Below are positions 14,611 to 22,043 of a DNA stretch of 22,043 bases, in pieces. Position 1 is the stretch's first letter. Every line of letters starts with the position of its first letter. The DNA is from Rickettsiales bacterium. Its GTDB lineage: Bacteria > Pseudomonadota > Alphaproteobacteria > TMED109. The notes under the pieces were generated by a model. It was not told the origin of the DNA, did not search any database, and was given only the letters and a program-made list of their open reading frames with translations. The stretch lies in the NCBI GenBank assembly GCA_002689905.1, contig NZIN01000027.1, positions 1 through 22,043 on the forward strand. Reading direction: 5' to 3'. Made by a program: the position numbers and the translations under genes.

Positions 14611-15900
14611 CTAATAACCTCTCCATTCAGCTCTTCTTGGAAGTGAAATCTGGTCTTCTTTTACTAATTGTATAACCTTACCCTTCATTAGTTCATCTAC
14701 GCTTTTTTTATCAGTTGGGCCATTTACTTTAACCATATATATCGGCACTTCCATTAAACCTCTATGATCATCATTTTTCCAATTAGAAGGCAAACAAATA
14801 CCCTCCAAACCTTTTGGAACCCAGTTTTTATTTTCATACATAGCATTTCTTATTCCTTCTCCGTCTAACTTTCCCGCAGAAATAGCTGTTTTCATTGCTT
14901 CTGCTATATAAAACATTGAACATACAGCAGAAATATAATGTACTGATCTATACTGTTCTTTTTTTCCAGACATTGCGGATACCTCTTTAATTAGTTCCAT
15001 TCCCTTGCCTTTATCTCCCCAAACTGAACTTGTCCTTACCGCGAACACTATACCATCAGCTGCTTTTCCTGATGCTTTAATAACAGTCTCATCTATTCCC
15101 CAAACGTTAGTCATAAACTGCACCTCTGCTCCTACTGTATTACAAGCTTTTAATAATGCTGTCGTTGAGTTTGAAGAATTAGCTAAATAGGCATAATTAG
15201 CTTGGATCTGTTTTAATGTAAGGCATTGTGCTGTAAAATCTCCCGGAGCTAATGTATAATTTATAACAGATAATACTTCTAATCCAAGTTCTTGGGCGTA
15301 TTCCTGACATGCCTGCTTAGGTGCATTTGGATAAGGGTGATTATCACCCATATGCACAAATTTAGGCGTACCTGATTTACCTTTTTTTTTCCAATCTTCT
15401 AAAGCCCAAGAAACTAATGCTCTACAGGCATCTGAATAGGACGGTCCGTAAAAAAAGTTGTATGGTGCTGCCTTAAAAGAATTTGGTGCTTTACCAGTAG
15501 GATCAGTTAATTGTCCTGCATAAGAACCGGAAAAAAAAGGAATTTTATCTCTAGCAATGGTCCCCATTAGTGCCTCAGTATCAGCGGTTCCCCAACCTAT
15601 AACAGTTATAACTTTTAGTCTAGATTTCCATCTCTTATATGTAGCTACAGCTCTTGGAGCTTTATAACTATAATCCACCGTATCTAACCTAATTTTTCTT
15701 TCGTTAATACCTCCATTTTTATTTATCCACTTGATAGCATCTATATGACCTTGGCCGAAGGGTTTTCCAACACTAGAGGTTGGGCCAGTAAAATCAACTA
15801 ATTGTCCTACTGGAATATCTTTTGAAAAAACCTTGTATGAATAAAAAAATCCATAAGTTAAAAATGTTACAAATACTATTTTTTTTAAATAATTTATCAT
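14611..15900 (-). CDS. Periplasmic substrate-binding protein (Peripla_BP_6, HAAT family)
   Basis: A 429-residue exported binding protein that delivers substrate to the LivHM permease. A signal peptide of about 26 residues (ending near YKVFSKD) precedes the mature start IPVGQLVDFTGPTSSVGKPF, typical of type I binding proteins. KWINKNGGINERKIRL and YKWRKSR-like helix text follow (here YKRWKSRLKVITVIGWG), then GDNHPYPNAPKQACQEYAQE and the C-terminal WRGY. Cluster partners encoding acyl-CoA-ligase-type proteins argue for a carboxylic-acid ligand rather than an amino acid, but this is inference. AGGAGG at 15911-15906, five bases before the ATG, is among the best ribosome-binding sites in the window, fitting the excess of binding protein over permease. 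Confidence 0.93.
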   Translation of the reverse strand: MINYLKKIVFVTFLTYGFFYSYKVFSKDIPVGQLVDFTGPTSSVGKPFGQGHIDAIKWINKNGGINERKIRLDTVDYSYKAPRAVATYKRWKSRLKVITVIGWGTADTEALMGTIARDKIPFFSGSYAGQLTDPTGKAPNSFKAAPYNFFYGPSYSDACRALVSWALEDWKKKGKSGTPKFVHMGDNHPYPNAPKQACQEYAQELGLEVLSVINYTLAPGDFTAQCLTLKQIQANYAYLANSSNSTTALLKACNTVGAEVQFMTNVWGIDETVIKASGKAADGIVFAVRTSSVWGDKGKGMELIKEVSAMSGKKEQYRSVHYISAVCSMFYIAEAMKTAISAGKLDGEGIRNAMYENKNWVPKGLEGICLPSNWKNDDHRGLMEVPIYMVKVNGPTDKKSVDELMKGKVIQLVKEDQISLPRRAEWRGY

Positions 15901-15905
15901 CTATA

Positions 15906-15911
15906 CCTCCT
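15906..15911 (-). promoter_or_regulatory. Strong Shine-Dalgarno site before the binding-protein gene
   Basis: AGGAGG on the minus strand lies five bases upstream of the ATG at 15900, in the 16-base gap after livM. Most other genes here overlap or have weak sites, so this may raise binding-protein output within the operon. Confidence 0.65.
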
Positions 15912-15916
15912 GTAAA

Positions 15917-16990
15917 CTAATATGAAAAAGGATACAATTTAAACCATGCCCTAATCTGTCCCCAACGATAGGCTAATCCATTAGGTTCAAAAATCAAGAA
16001 TAATATTATTACTAATCCAATAGATCCTTCTTTTATAAAAGGAATAGCTTCTGATAGAGATAAATAACTGTCTATAGAAGTTCCCGCAAGAGACCTAGTC
16101 AACCAATCCATAACCTCAGGAAGTAAAACCATAAAAGCTGCTCCCATCATTGATCCTCTAATTGAACCCAAACCTCCTATAATAATCATAGCCAGAAAAG
16201 TTATAGATAACTGTATATTAAACTCTTCTATTGATACAAAGTTTAAATAATGACCATATAGTGCACCACCAAGGCCTGCAAAAAAAGAAGAGATTCCAAA
16301 TGACAATATTCTGTACTTTGTTAAATTAATACCCATCATTTCAGCTGACAGATAGTGATCTCTAACAGCTAAAAATGCTCTACCATCTCTTGTTCTCATT
16401 AAATTACTAGCAATTATAAAGCTTACGACCACCCAAAATAAAACTATGAAAAAATACTTGGCATCTGTATCAAAGAAAACTCCAAAAACCTTTAGTGGTT
16501 CAGCAGAGGCTCCATCTACACCACCTGTGAACCAAGAAGCTCTGGAAAAAAAATCTTCCATTATAAATTGTGCTGCCAAAGTAGCTATTGCTAAATAAAG
16601 TCCCTTAACTCTGGCGGCAGGAATACCAAAAAGAAGACCTGTAAGTGATGTTAAAAGTGCGGCTAATGGTATTGAAAATAAGACAGGAACAGAAAAATTA
16701 TTATTAAGCCAAGCTGAAGCAAAAGCTCCAAATCCGAAAAAAACTGCATGTCCTACTGAAATTTGTCCAGTAAAACCTACAAGAATATTTAAACCTAAGG
16801 CTGCAATTGCATAAAAACCTATATAAATTAAAAGAGAAATTAAATAAGAGTCTAAATATAAAGGGCTTAAAATTAAAGCTATTACACCTATACAGGCAAG
16901 AAAAAAACTTTTTTTATCCTCAAACATAGACATGTCATGTTTATATGATGTTCTGTAATCTCCGCATGGTCTACTGTTTTTTAAATTCAT
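15917..16990 (-). CDS. livM: LivM-type ABC transporter permease
   Basis: A 357-residue inner-membrane permease of the HAAT family with about nine or ten helices. The family signature ALGLNILVGFTGQISVGHAV (64-83) and FFGFGAF (84-90) are present. The late cytoplasmic coupling region includes MRTRDGRAFLAVRDHYLSAEMMGINLTKY-type text (read around 208-236) and GGLGSIRGSMMGA. The N-terminus has a polar extension of about 28 residues before the first helix (at about 29-45), with Met20 and Met22 as later possible starts. It lies two bases after livH. Confidence 0.93.
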   Translation of the reverse strand: MNLKNSRPCGDYRTSYKHDMSMFEDKKSFFLACIGVIALILSPLYLDSYLISLLIYIGFYAIAALGLNILVGFTGQISVGHAVFFGFGAFASAWLNNNFSVPVLFSIPLAALLTSLTGLLFGIPAARVKGLYLAIATLAAQFIMEDFFSRASWFTGGVDGASAEPLKVFGVFFDTDAKYFFIVLFWVVVSFIIASNLMRTRDGRAFLAVRDHYLSAEMMGINLTKYRILSFGISSFFAGLGGALYGHYLNFVSIEEFNIQLSITFLAMIIIGGLGSIRGSMMGAAFMVLLPEVMDWLTRSLAGTSIDSYLSLSEAIPFIKEGSIGLVIILFLIFEPNGLAYRWGQIRAWFKLYPFSY

Positions 16991-16992
16991 AA

Positions 16993-17886
16993 TTACACTC
17001 TCTCAATATCTTTAGTTCCAAAAAAGCCATAAGGCTTTATCATCAATATAACAATCAATGCATAAAAAGGTGCAATTCTAATTAGATTGCCAACCTTCAA
17101 ATACTGTACATCCATATAATGAGCAAAATGCTCTAATAAACCAATAGCTAAACCACCTAAAATAGCTCCTAGTACAGAATCTAAACCGCCTAATATAACC
17201 GCAGGAAAAACCTTAATACCCATAAACGCTATACCTGAGGATATTCCATTAACAATTCCAAATACTACTCCAGCTACAGCAGATACCATTGCAGAAATAG
17301 CCCACGCTGCAGCAAATACCTGTTTTATTGAGACGCCTAGAGATTGAGCTGCTTGTTGATCAAAAGCAGTTGCTCTCATGGCTAAACCGAGTCTAGACTT
17401 TTTAAAAAATAGCGCGAAGCTAATCATGATGAAAATACTTATCAATCCACTCATAAGGTAGGCTGTTTGAACATTTAATCCAAAAATGTTTAAGCTCTCC
17501 GTTTTAAAAATACTAGGAAAAGGTTCGGTAAAAACACCAAACATCCAATTCATCATAGCTTGAAAAAATATTGAAAGACCAATTGTGACCATAATTATTG
17601 AAATAATTGGCTCTCCGATTAACGGCCTCAATATTATTATCTGCACTAATATTCCAAAAAATATCATAAATATTAATGTAATTATAAATGCCAAATAAAA
17701 TGGCAATGCAAACTTTGCTAGCAACCACCAACAGGCCCAAGCTCCTACAAGTAAAAATTCACCTTGTGCAAAATTAACTACCTGACTTGACTTATAAATT
17801 AACACAAAGGACATTGCTACTACCCCATAGAGAAGGCCAATTATGAAACCATTAACTAATAATTGAATTAAAAAATTAAGCGCCAT
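16993..17886 (-). CDS. livH: LivH-type ABC transporter permease
   Basis: A 297-residue inner-membrane permease that pairs with LivM. Family features are the N-terminus FLIQLLVNGFIIGLLYGVVA (5-24), IYKSSQVVNFAQGEFLLVGA (30-49), the cytoplasmic ATPase-coupling loop RATAFDQQAAQSLGV (171-185) and VILGGLDSVLGAILGG (230-245). It overlaps the acyl-CoA synthetase gene by 11 bases and is two bases from livM, so the permease and ligase are translated from one message. Complete, with no oddities seen. Confidence 0.94.
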   Translation of the reverse strand: MALNFLIQLLVNGFIIGLLYGVVAMSFVLIYKSSQVVNFAQGEFLLVGAWACWWLLAKFALPFYLAFIITLIFMIFFGILVQIIILRPLIGEPIISIIMVTIGLSIFFQAMMNWMFGVFTEPFPSIFKTESLNIFGLNVQTAYLMSGLISIFIMISFALFFKKSRLGLAMRATAFDQQAAQSLGVSIKQVFAAAWAISAMVSAVAGVVFGIVNGISSGIAFMGIKVFPAVILGGLDSVLGAILGGLAIGLLEHFAHYMDVQYLKVGNLIRIAPFYALIVILMIKPYGFFGTKDIERV

Positions 17887-19759
17887 TATTATTCTCCAAA
17901 TTTATTATTTTAAGCTCAGTATTAATTTTTTGAGTACCCCCATCTTGCAATTTTATAGATGTATTAATTGCTATTATATCTTTGTTGCTATAAAGAGCTT
18001 GAACTATATCTTCGTATTTTTTGATTACAAATTTTCTACGTAGTTTTTTTGTCCTAGTTAACTCATCATCATCAGCATCAAATTCTTTATAAAGAAGTAC
18101 AAACTTTTTTATTCTTTGTTTTTTAGGTAATGTTTCATTTACCTTTATAGTTTCTTCTGTAATTAAAGACTCTATTTCCTTTTTAGCTGCTAAGTCAGAA
18201 TATGTTGTAAATGCAATTCTCTTGCCCTCAGCCCATTTAGAAAGCACAGAGTATCTTACACATATAATAGCTGATAGATATTCTTTATCTGATCCTATTA
18301 CTGCTGCTTCAGCAATATAAGAAGAAAATTTTAATTTATTTTCAATATATTGTGGTGAATATCTAATTTTGTCTATAGTGTAAGACATATCAGTCATCCT
18401 ATCGATAACTACAAGGTGTTTTTGCTTATTTATATAACCAGCATCTCCCGTATGAAACCAACCATTTTTTAAAAATGTATCTTCAGTATTCAAGTAACCA
18501 CTCATGCTATTAGGATTTTTTACAATAATTTCTCCTATTCCCTCTTTGTCTGCTTGTTCAATTTTAACTTCAATACCTTCAAAAGGATACCCTACAGAAT
18601 CAAAGTCAATCTCATTTTCATTATGAATTGTATATGCTCCTATCTGTTCCGTTTGGCCATATAATTGTCTCAGAGGAATCCCAATATCAACAAAAAATTT
18701 AAAAGTATCTGGACCTAATGCTGCACCTCCAGTAGCAGCAGACTTTACATTAGATAACCCTAACTGATCACGTAACCACTTATTAACCAAGTATTCACAA
18801 ATAGTTTTTTTAAGAAATACATTCTCAAAAGACATTAACCTCATAGATGTATTATATAATAATCTTTTTAATATAGATGAATCCATTATTTTAGATCTAA
18901 TATCAGCTGCCATTTGCTCCCAGACCCTTGGAGCTAAAAGAATAAAAGTAGGGCCAATTTCTCTTAAATCATCAAATAATGTAGTCGTCTCTTCAACAAA
19001 GTTGACTTTCATTCTACTTAAACACCATTTAGCAATGTCATAAACTTGTCCTAAAATCCAAGGCAATGGTAAAACAGAAACATATTCATCCTTACTATCT
19101 TTAGGATCAGCCTTAAGATAACTTCTAGCATGATTGAGCAATGACTTATGACTTATCATTGCTAACTTAGGATTCGCTGAAGTTCCTGAAGTTGGACAAA
19201 GTATACAAATATTGTCCTCATTTATTTCATTTAATCTTTCAGAAAATATATTTTTGTTATTATTTTTATATTCTTCTCCTCTCATTAGTAATTTTTTATA
19301 TGAAATAAGCCTAGTGTCGTTATATTTATTCATGCCTTTAGGCTCGTCATAAATTATTAAATCTATTATATCAGTCGATCTGGGAAGGGACATAAGCTTG
19401 TCCGCTTGCTCTTCATCCTCGACAAAAACTGTTCTACAATTTGAAAGTTTTAATAAATAGATAATTTCATTTTCTAATGCGTCAGAATATAGGCCTAATG
19501 CTGTACTCCCTAAAGACTGAACAGCTAATTCAGATAACACCCATCTTGGAGTATTATTGCCCAATATAGCAATAGTTTGATTGTTTTTTATACTTAACGA
19601 AAGCAATCCTAATGTAATATTTTCAATCTCATCATAGCATTGTTTCCAACTTTTAGTTTTCCAAACGCCAAACTTTTTTTCTCTTAAGGCCGTATCGTTT
19701 GAATAATTTATTGAGTTATATTTAACTAAATGAGGAATAGTATTATTGATTTTTGACAT
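17876..19759 (-). CDS. Long-chain acyl-CoA synthetase-like AMP-binding protein
   Basis: A 627-residue ANL-superfamily enzyme expected to activate a carboxylic acid to its CoA thioester using ATP, in the cytoplasm. The P-loop is CPTSGTSANPKLAMISH (188-204). The A5 motif is LYGQTEQIG (366-374), HTGDAGYI is at 436-443, the hinge DRMTD at 453-457, and the C-terminal LTRTKKLRRK (567-576 region) corresponds to the LTPTLKLRR segment holding the catalytic lysine. The length fits FadD15-type long-chain acyl-CoA synthetases often found inside Liv-like transporter operons. Its start overlaps the livG stop by one base (TAATG), and its end overlaps livH by 11. Substrate chain length or aromaticity cannot be told. 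Confidence 0.9.
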   Translation of the reverse strand: MSKINNTIPHLVKYNSINYSNDTALREKKFGVWKTKSWKQCYDEIENITLGLLSLSIKNNQTIAILGNNTPRWVLSELAVQSLGSTALGLYSDALENEIIYLLKLSNCRTVFVEDEEQADKLMSLPRSTDIIDLIIYDEPKGMNKYNDTRLISYKKLLMRGEEYKNNNKNIFSERLNEINEDNICILCPTSGTSANPKLAMISHKSLLNHARSYLKADPKDSKDEYVSVLPLPWILGQVYDIAKWCLSRMKVNFVEETTTLFDDLREIGPTFILLAPRVWEQMAADIRSKIMDSSILKRLLYNTSMRLMSFENVFLKKTICEYLVNKWLRDQLGLSNVKSAATGGAALGPDTFKFFVDIGIPLRQLYGQTEQIGAYTIHNENEIDFDSVGYPFEGIEVKIEQADKEGIGEIIVKNPNSMSGYLNTEDTFLKNGWFHTGDAGYINKQKHLVVIDRMTDMSYTIDKIRYSPQYIENKLKFSSYIAEAAVIGSDKEYLSAIICVRYSVLSKWAEGKRIAFTTYSDLAAKKEIESLITEETIKVNETLPKKQRIKKFVLLYKEFDADDDELTRTKKLRRKFVIKKYEDIVQALYSNKDIIAINTSIKLQDGGTQKINTELKIINLENNNGA

Positions 19760-20520
19760 TATTTTTCTTCACCTAAATAAGCTTGTTGTACCCTCTTATT
19801 ATTTATTACTTCCTCTGGACTTCCCTCCGCAATCTTTTCTCCAAAATCTAAAACGGCTATTCTTTTTGAAATATCCATAACTACACCCATGTCATGTTCA
19901 ATCATTACTACAGTTATTTTCCATTCTCTATTTAAGTCAATTATGAATCTAGCCATATCTTCTTTTTCTTCTTGATTCATTCCTGCCATAGGTTCATCAA
20001 GAAGAATTAAATCTGGTTGTATTGCAATTGCTCTCGCAAGCTCTACCCTTTTTCTTAAACCATAAGATAGTGTCCCTGCTATAGATTTTCTTACATTACT
20101 AATTTCTAAAAAATCAAGTATTTTTTCAGCTTCTATTCTATTTTTAACTTCTTCGTTTTGAGCACCTGAAAACCAATAAAAAGCACTGGACAAGAAACTA
20201 CTTTTTAGCAAATGATGTCTCCCAATATATATATTTTCTAGAACTGTCATATGATTAAATAAGGCTAGATTCTGAAAAGTTCTTCCAATTCCTAAAACTG
20301 GTCTTTTATTTGGATGTAAGGCAGTAATATCTTTATTTTTATAGAGCAAGTTACCGCTTTTGGGTTTATACCTTCCAGAAATTACATTAAGAAGAGAAGT
20401 TTTACCTGCTCCATTTGGACCTATAATTGAGAACAATGATTGTTCATCTATCTTAAAACTTACGTTATTTAGAGCCTTTATACCTCCAAACTGCACTGAT
20501 ATATTTTTTAATTCTAACAT
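19759..20520 (-). CDS. livG: LivG-type ABC transporter ATP-binding protein
   Basis: A 253-residue ATPase that pairs with LivF. Walker A is GPNGAGKTS (34-42), the Q-loop is RTFQNLALF (80-88), the signature is LSYGLRKRVELARA (151-164), Walker B is LILLDEPMAGMN (171-182) and the H-loop is MIEHDMGVVMD (206-216). RVQQAYLGEE at the C-terminus is the usual LivG ending. The signature LSYGLRKR, rather than LSYGQQRR, is common in members tied to acyl-CoA synthetases. Its first seven bases overlap the end of the ThiE-like gene (ATGTTAG), so it is probably coupled to that gene. Confidence 0.95.
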   Translation of the reverse strand: MLELKNISVQFGGIKALNNVSFKIDEQSLFSIIGPNGAGKTSLLNVISGRYKPKSGNLLYKNKDITALHPNKRPVLGIGRTFQNLALFNHMTVLENIYIGRHHLLKSSFLSSAFYWFSGAQNEEVKNRIEAEKILDFLEISNVRKSIAGTLSYGLRKRVELARAIAIQPDLILLDEPMAGMNQEEKEDMARFIIDLNREWKITVVMIEHDMGVVMDISKRIAVLDFGEKIAEGSPEEVINNKRVQQAYLGEEK

Positions 20521-21143
20521 TTATAATTAATAATTTCACAAATAAATTTCAAACCTGCAACAGAATTTATACCTCTGCCCATCATGATTTTTATATTTTT
20601 ATTACTTACTCCTCCTAGAACAGAATATTGGCAATTTATATAATTTGCAAGTAAACTTATCTTATTCAAGCCCAGTTCTTTCTTATTTTTATCACTTAAG
20701 GTATTAAAAATAGGGGAAATAAAAACAATATCTGCACACAACTGCCTCGCTCTTTTATAATCATTGTAATCATGACATGAACAACTTGTGATAATAGATT
20801 TATCTTTTCTAGCATATCTTATTTTTTTTGGGTAATGTATACCATCTGCACCAATGGATTTTGCTATATTATAATGGGTAGAAATAAGAAGTTTAAATCT
20901 TTTCCTTCTACATATTTTTAGTAATATTTTTGCATAATCATAAAGTTTTTTATTATTCTTATACCTCAATACTACACCTATTTTTTTACTTTCTGGTATT
21001 AAGTTAATAAATTGAGCATAATCTTTAATTCTATTACTATCTAAGAATATCCAAAAAAGCACTGTTTCATTTTTGTTTTTCCTTGAAAGGTTGTATACTT
21101 TCTGCAAAGATCTATTTAATTTTATTTCATTTTTACTAGTCAT
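20514..21143 (-). CDS. Thiamine-phosphate-synthase-like (ThiE/TenI fold) protein, active site diverged
   Basis: A 209-residue TIM-barrel protein. ThiE-family landmarks are SIGADGIHYP (96-105), IVFISPIFNTLSDKNK (139-154), SVLGGVS (174-180) and GINSVAGLKF (191-200). Residues that ThiE uses are altered: the IND metal and phosphate motif before GADG reads LLISTH, HLGQ reads HYP, and the early QLRxK motif reads GVVLRYK. It may thus be a TenI-like or repurposed relative, and such ThiE-like genes beside a PLPBP gene are seen in other alphaproteobacteria. The start is the ATG at 21143, sharing CATG with the divergent gene; the open frame extends to 21449 but only through antisense sequence. It overlaps livG by seven bases. 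Confidence 0.75.
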   Translation of the reverse strand: MTSKNEIKLNRSLQKVYNLSRKNKNETVLFWIFLDSNRIKDYAQFINLIPESKKIGVVLRYKNNKKLYDYAKILLKICRRKRFKLLISTHYNIAKSIGADGIHYPKKIRYARKDKSIITSCSCHDYNDYKRARQLCADIVFISPIFNTLSDKNKKELGLNKISLLANYINCQYSVLGGVSNKNIKIMMGRGINSVAGLKFICEIINYKC

Positions 21144-21807
21144 GAATAACGATATTTTAAAGAATTTAAATAATATAAGAAAAAATATATTAAATATATG
21201 TAAAAAGGTAAATCGTAACCCTAAGGAAGTTAATATTGTTGCAGTTTCAAAAAAGCAAGAGCTTGATAAAATAAAATTACTTGTTAACTCAGGACATGGC
21301 TGTTTTGGTGAAAATCGAATAGATGAAAGTGTTAGCAAGTGGAAAAAGATAGAAAAAGATAAAATAAAATTACACTTTATCGGTGCTTTGCAATCAAAGA
21401 AAGTAAAGGATATTGTTAATAACTTTAATGTGATTGAGACTCTTGACACAGAAAACTCAGCTAAAAAGTTAGCAAATTATATCTTTAATAATAATGTAGA
21501 ACCTCCAAAACTATTTATACAAGTTAATATTGGAAATGAAAAACAAAAAAGAGGTATTTTAGTTGCCCAGGTTGAAAGTTTTTTGGCCATGTGCAAAGAA
21601 AAATATAAATTGGTGATAAATGGCGCAATGTGTATGCCTCCTAAAAATCAAAATCCAGAAATATATTTTAAAACCCTTAAAGAAATATGTGAAAAAAATA
21701 ACCTTAAAAGTATCAGTATGGGGATGAGTAGTGACTACGAAAAAGCTATAGAATTAGGTGCAAATAATATTAGAATAGGGACAGTGATTTTTGGTGCAAG
21801 AGAATAA
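21142..21807 (+). CDS. yggS: YggS/PLPBP family pyridoxal-5'-phosphate homeostasis protein
   Basis: A 221-residue cytoplasmic PLP carrier/homeostasis protein with the alanine-racemase N-terminal fold and no known enzyme activity. Lys37 in NIVAVSKKQ is the PLP-binding lysine. Other signatures are FGENRIDES, HFIGALQSKKVK, IETLDTENSA, QVNIGNEKQKRG and the C-terminal phosphate-binding SMGMSSDYEKAIELGANNIR, ending IGTVIFGAR. The ATG at 21142 gives the usual N-terminus (ILKNLNNIRKNI); a frame back to 21073 exists but adds a non-family extension lying antisense to the ThiE-like gene. No ribosome-binding site precedes it. It is encoded head to head with the ThiE-like gene, sharing CATG. Confidence 0.94.
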   Translation: MNNDILKNLNNIRKNILNICKKVNRNPKEVNIVAVSKKQELDKIKLLVNSGHGCFGENRIDESVSKWKKIEKDKIKLHFIGALQSKKVKDIVNNFNVIETLDTENSAKKLANYIFNNNVEPPKLFIQVNIGNEKQKRGILVAQVESFLAMCKEKYKLVINGAMCMPPKNQNPEIYFKTLKEICEKNNLKSISMGMSSDYEKAIELGANNIRIGTVIFGARE

Positions 21808-22043
21808 AAATATTTATAATTTAAATAAAGTAACTTTTATAGGGAAAGATTTAAATATCTACAATTCATTAAAGAATTTGTCGTCTCATTTAGGAAGCTT
21901 TAATATAAACAGAGCTTTATATTCAGATCAATTAATTAAAAGTAATGAAATATTAATACTTGATGATAGCTTAAAGCAATTTAAAGAAAAAATGTTAATA
22001 TTAGAGAAAAATTCTGCAAATTTGTTCTTACTTATTGAAAAAA
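21794..22043 (+). CDS. Partial gene of unknown function (receiver-like pattern)
   Basis: After the yggS stop, an open frame runs off the right edge. The first plausible start is GTG at 21794, overlapping yggS by 14 bases, giving 83 visible residues. The text alternates hydrophobic strands with polar helices: NKVTFIGKDLNIYNSLKNLS, SNEILILDDSL and SANLFLLIEK. That resembles a degenerate response-regulator or Rossmann-like domain (strand, helix, then an Asp-Asp after a strand), but the pattern is weak and no catalytic set is visible. I do not recognise the family. Base composition matches its neighbours. Confidence 0.5.
   Translation, partial: MQENKNIYNLNKVTFIGKDLNIYNSLKNLSSHLGSFNINRALYSDQLIKSNEILILDDSLKQFKEKMLILEKNSANLFLLIEK

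Noticed and set aside
21073..21141. 23-residue upstream extension of YggS
   Set aside because: It is hydrophobic, not found in YggS proteins, and is antisense to the ThiE-like N-terminus; the ATG at 21142 gives the standard N-terminus.
21144..21449. N-terminal extension of the ThiE-like frame
   Set aside because: It is antisense to conserved YggS coding sequence (including the PLP lysine region), is unlike ThiE proteins and has no ribosome-binding site; the ATG at 21143 is preferred.
1..22043. tRNA, rRNA, riboswitch, insertion sequence or phage genes
   Set aside because: No intergenic space is large enough, and no transposase, integrase or structural RNA pattern was seen; a thiamine riboswitch near the ThiE-like gene was considered, but its upstream region is yggS coding sequence.

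Overview
The window comes from a strongly AT-rich, tightly packed bacterial chromosome, most likely a streamlined marine-type alphaproteobacterium (SAR11, HIMB59 or AEGEAN-169-like by feel). Pointers are the twin-transmembrane HIG1-type protein beside ETF, the alphaproteobacterial HNH nuclease, the ThiE-like/PLPBP pair, a complete System I cytochrome c maturation set, very short intergenic gaps and many A/T homopolymers. The lineage is inferred from gene content only. No tRNA, rRNA, CRISPR, insertion sequence or phage gene was seen. No gene-free stretch exceeds about 75 bases.

Layout. (1) 1-2594, minus strand: HIG1-type protein, etfB, etfA, thrH and the start of a gene with a Tat-like signal, spaced as one operon. 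(2) 2595-2667: divergent promoter region. (3) 2668-5346, plus strand: alpha/beta-hydrolase, HNH nuclease (apparent ATA start) and a GT39 glycosyltransferase frameshifted in a 10-T run. (4) 5348-21143, minus strand: 19 genes in a row with no gap over 16 bases. In transcription order they are a ThiE-like gene, livG, an acyl-CoA synthetase, livH, livM, a periplasmic binding protein, livF, a PaaK-like protein, ccmA-B-C-D-E-F-G-H-I, a GT2 glycosyltransferase and a LAB_N membrane protein. (5) 21142-22043, plus strand: a PLP homeostasis protein whose start codon interlocks with that of the divergent ThiE-like gene, then an unrecognised partial gene.

How the genes fit together. The HAAT-type ABC transporter with two acyl-CoA-ligase-family proteins looks like an uptake-and-activation system for a carboxylic acid (fatty, aromatic or other; not readable from sequence). 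ETF could collect electrons from acyl-CoA dehydrogenases acting on such CoA esters. The ccm genes export haem and attach it to periplasmic c-type cytochromes. The GT2, LAB_N and GT39 trio, meeting tail to tail around 5347, resembles a lipid-linked sugar synthesis and transfer module for the envelope.

Points most worth a second look: the probable ATA start of the HNH gene, the frameshift in the GT39 gene against 11-A runs kept in frame in ccmA and ccmE, the CATG shared by two divergent start codons, the PaaK-like and ThiE-like proteins with altered active-site motifs, the cut-down CcmI, and the 15.8 kb unbroken gene train.
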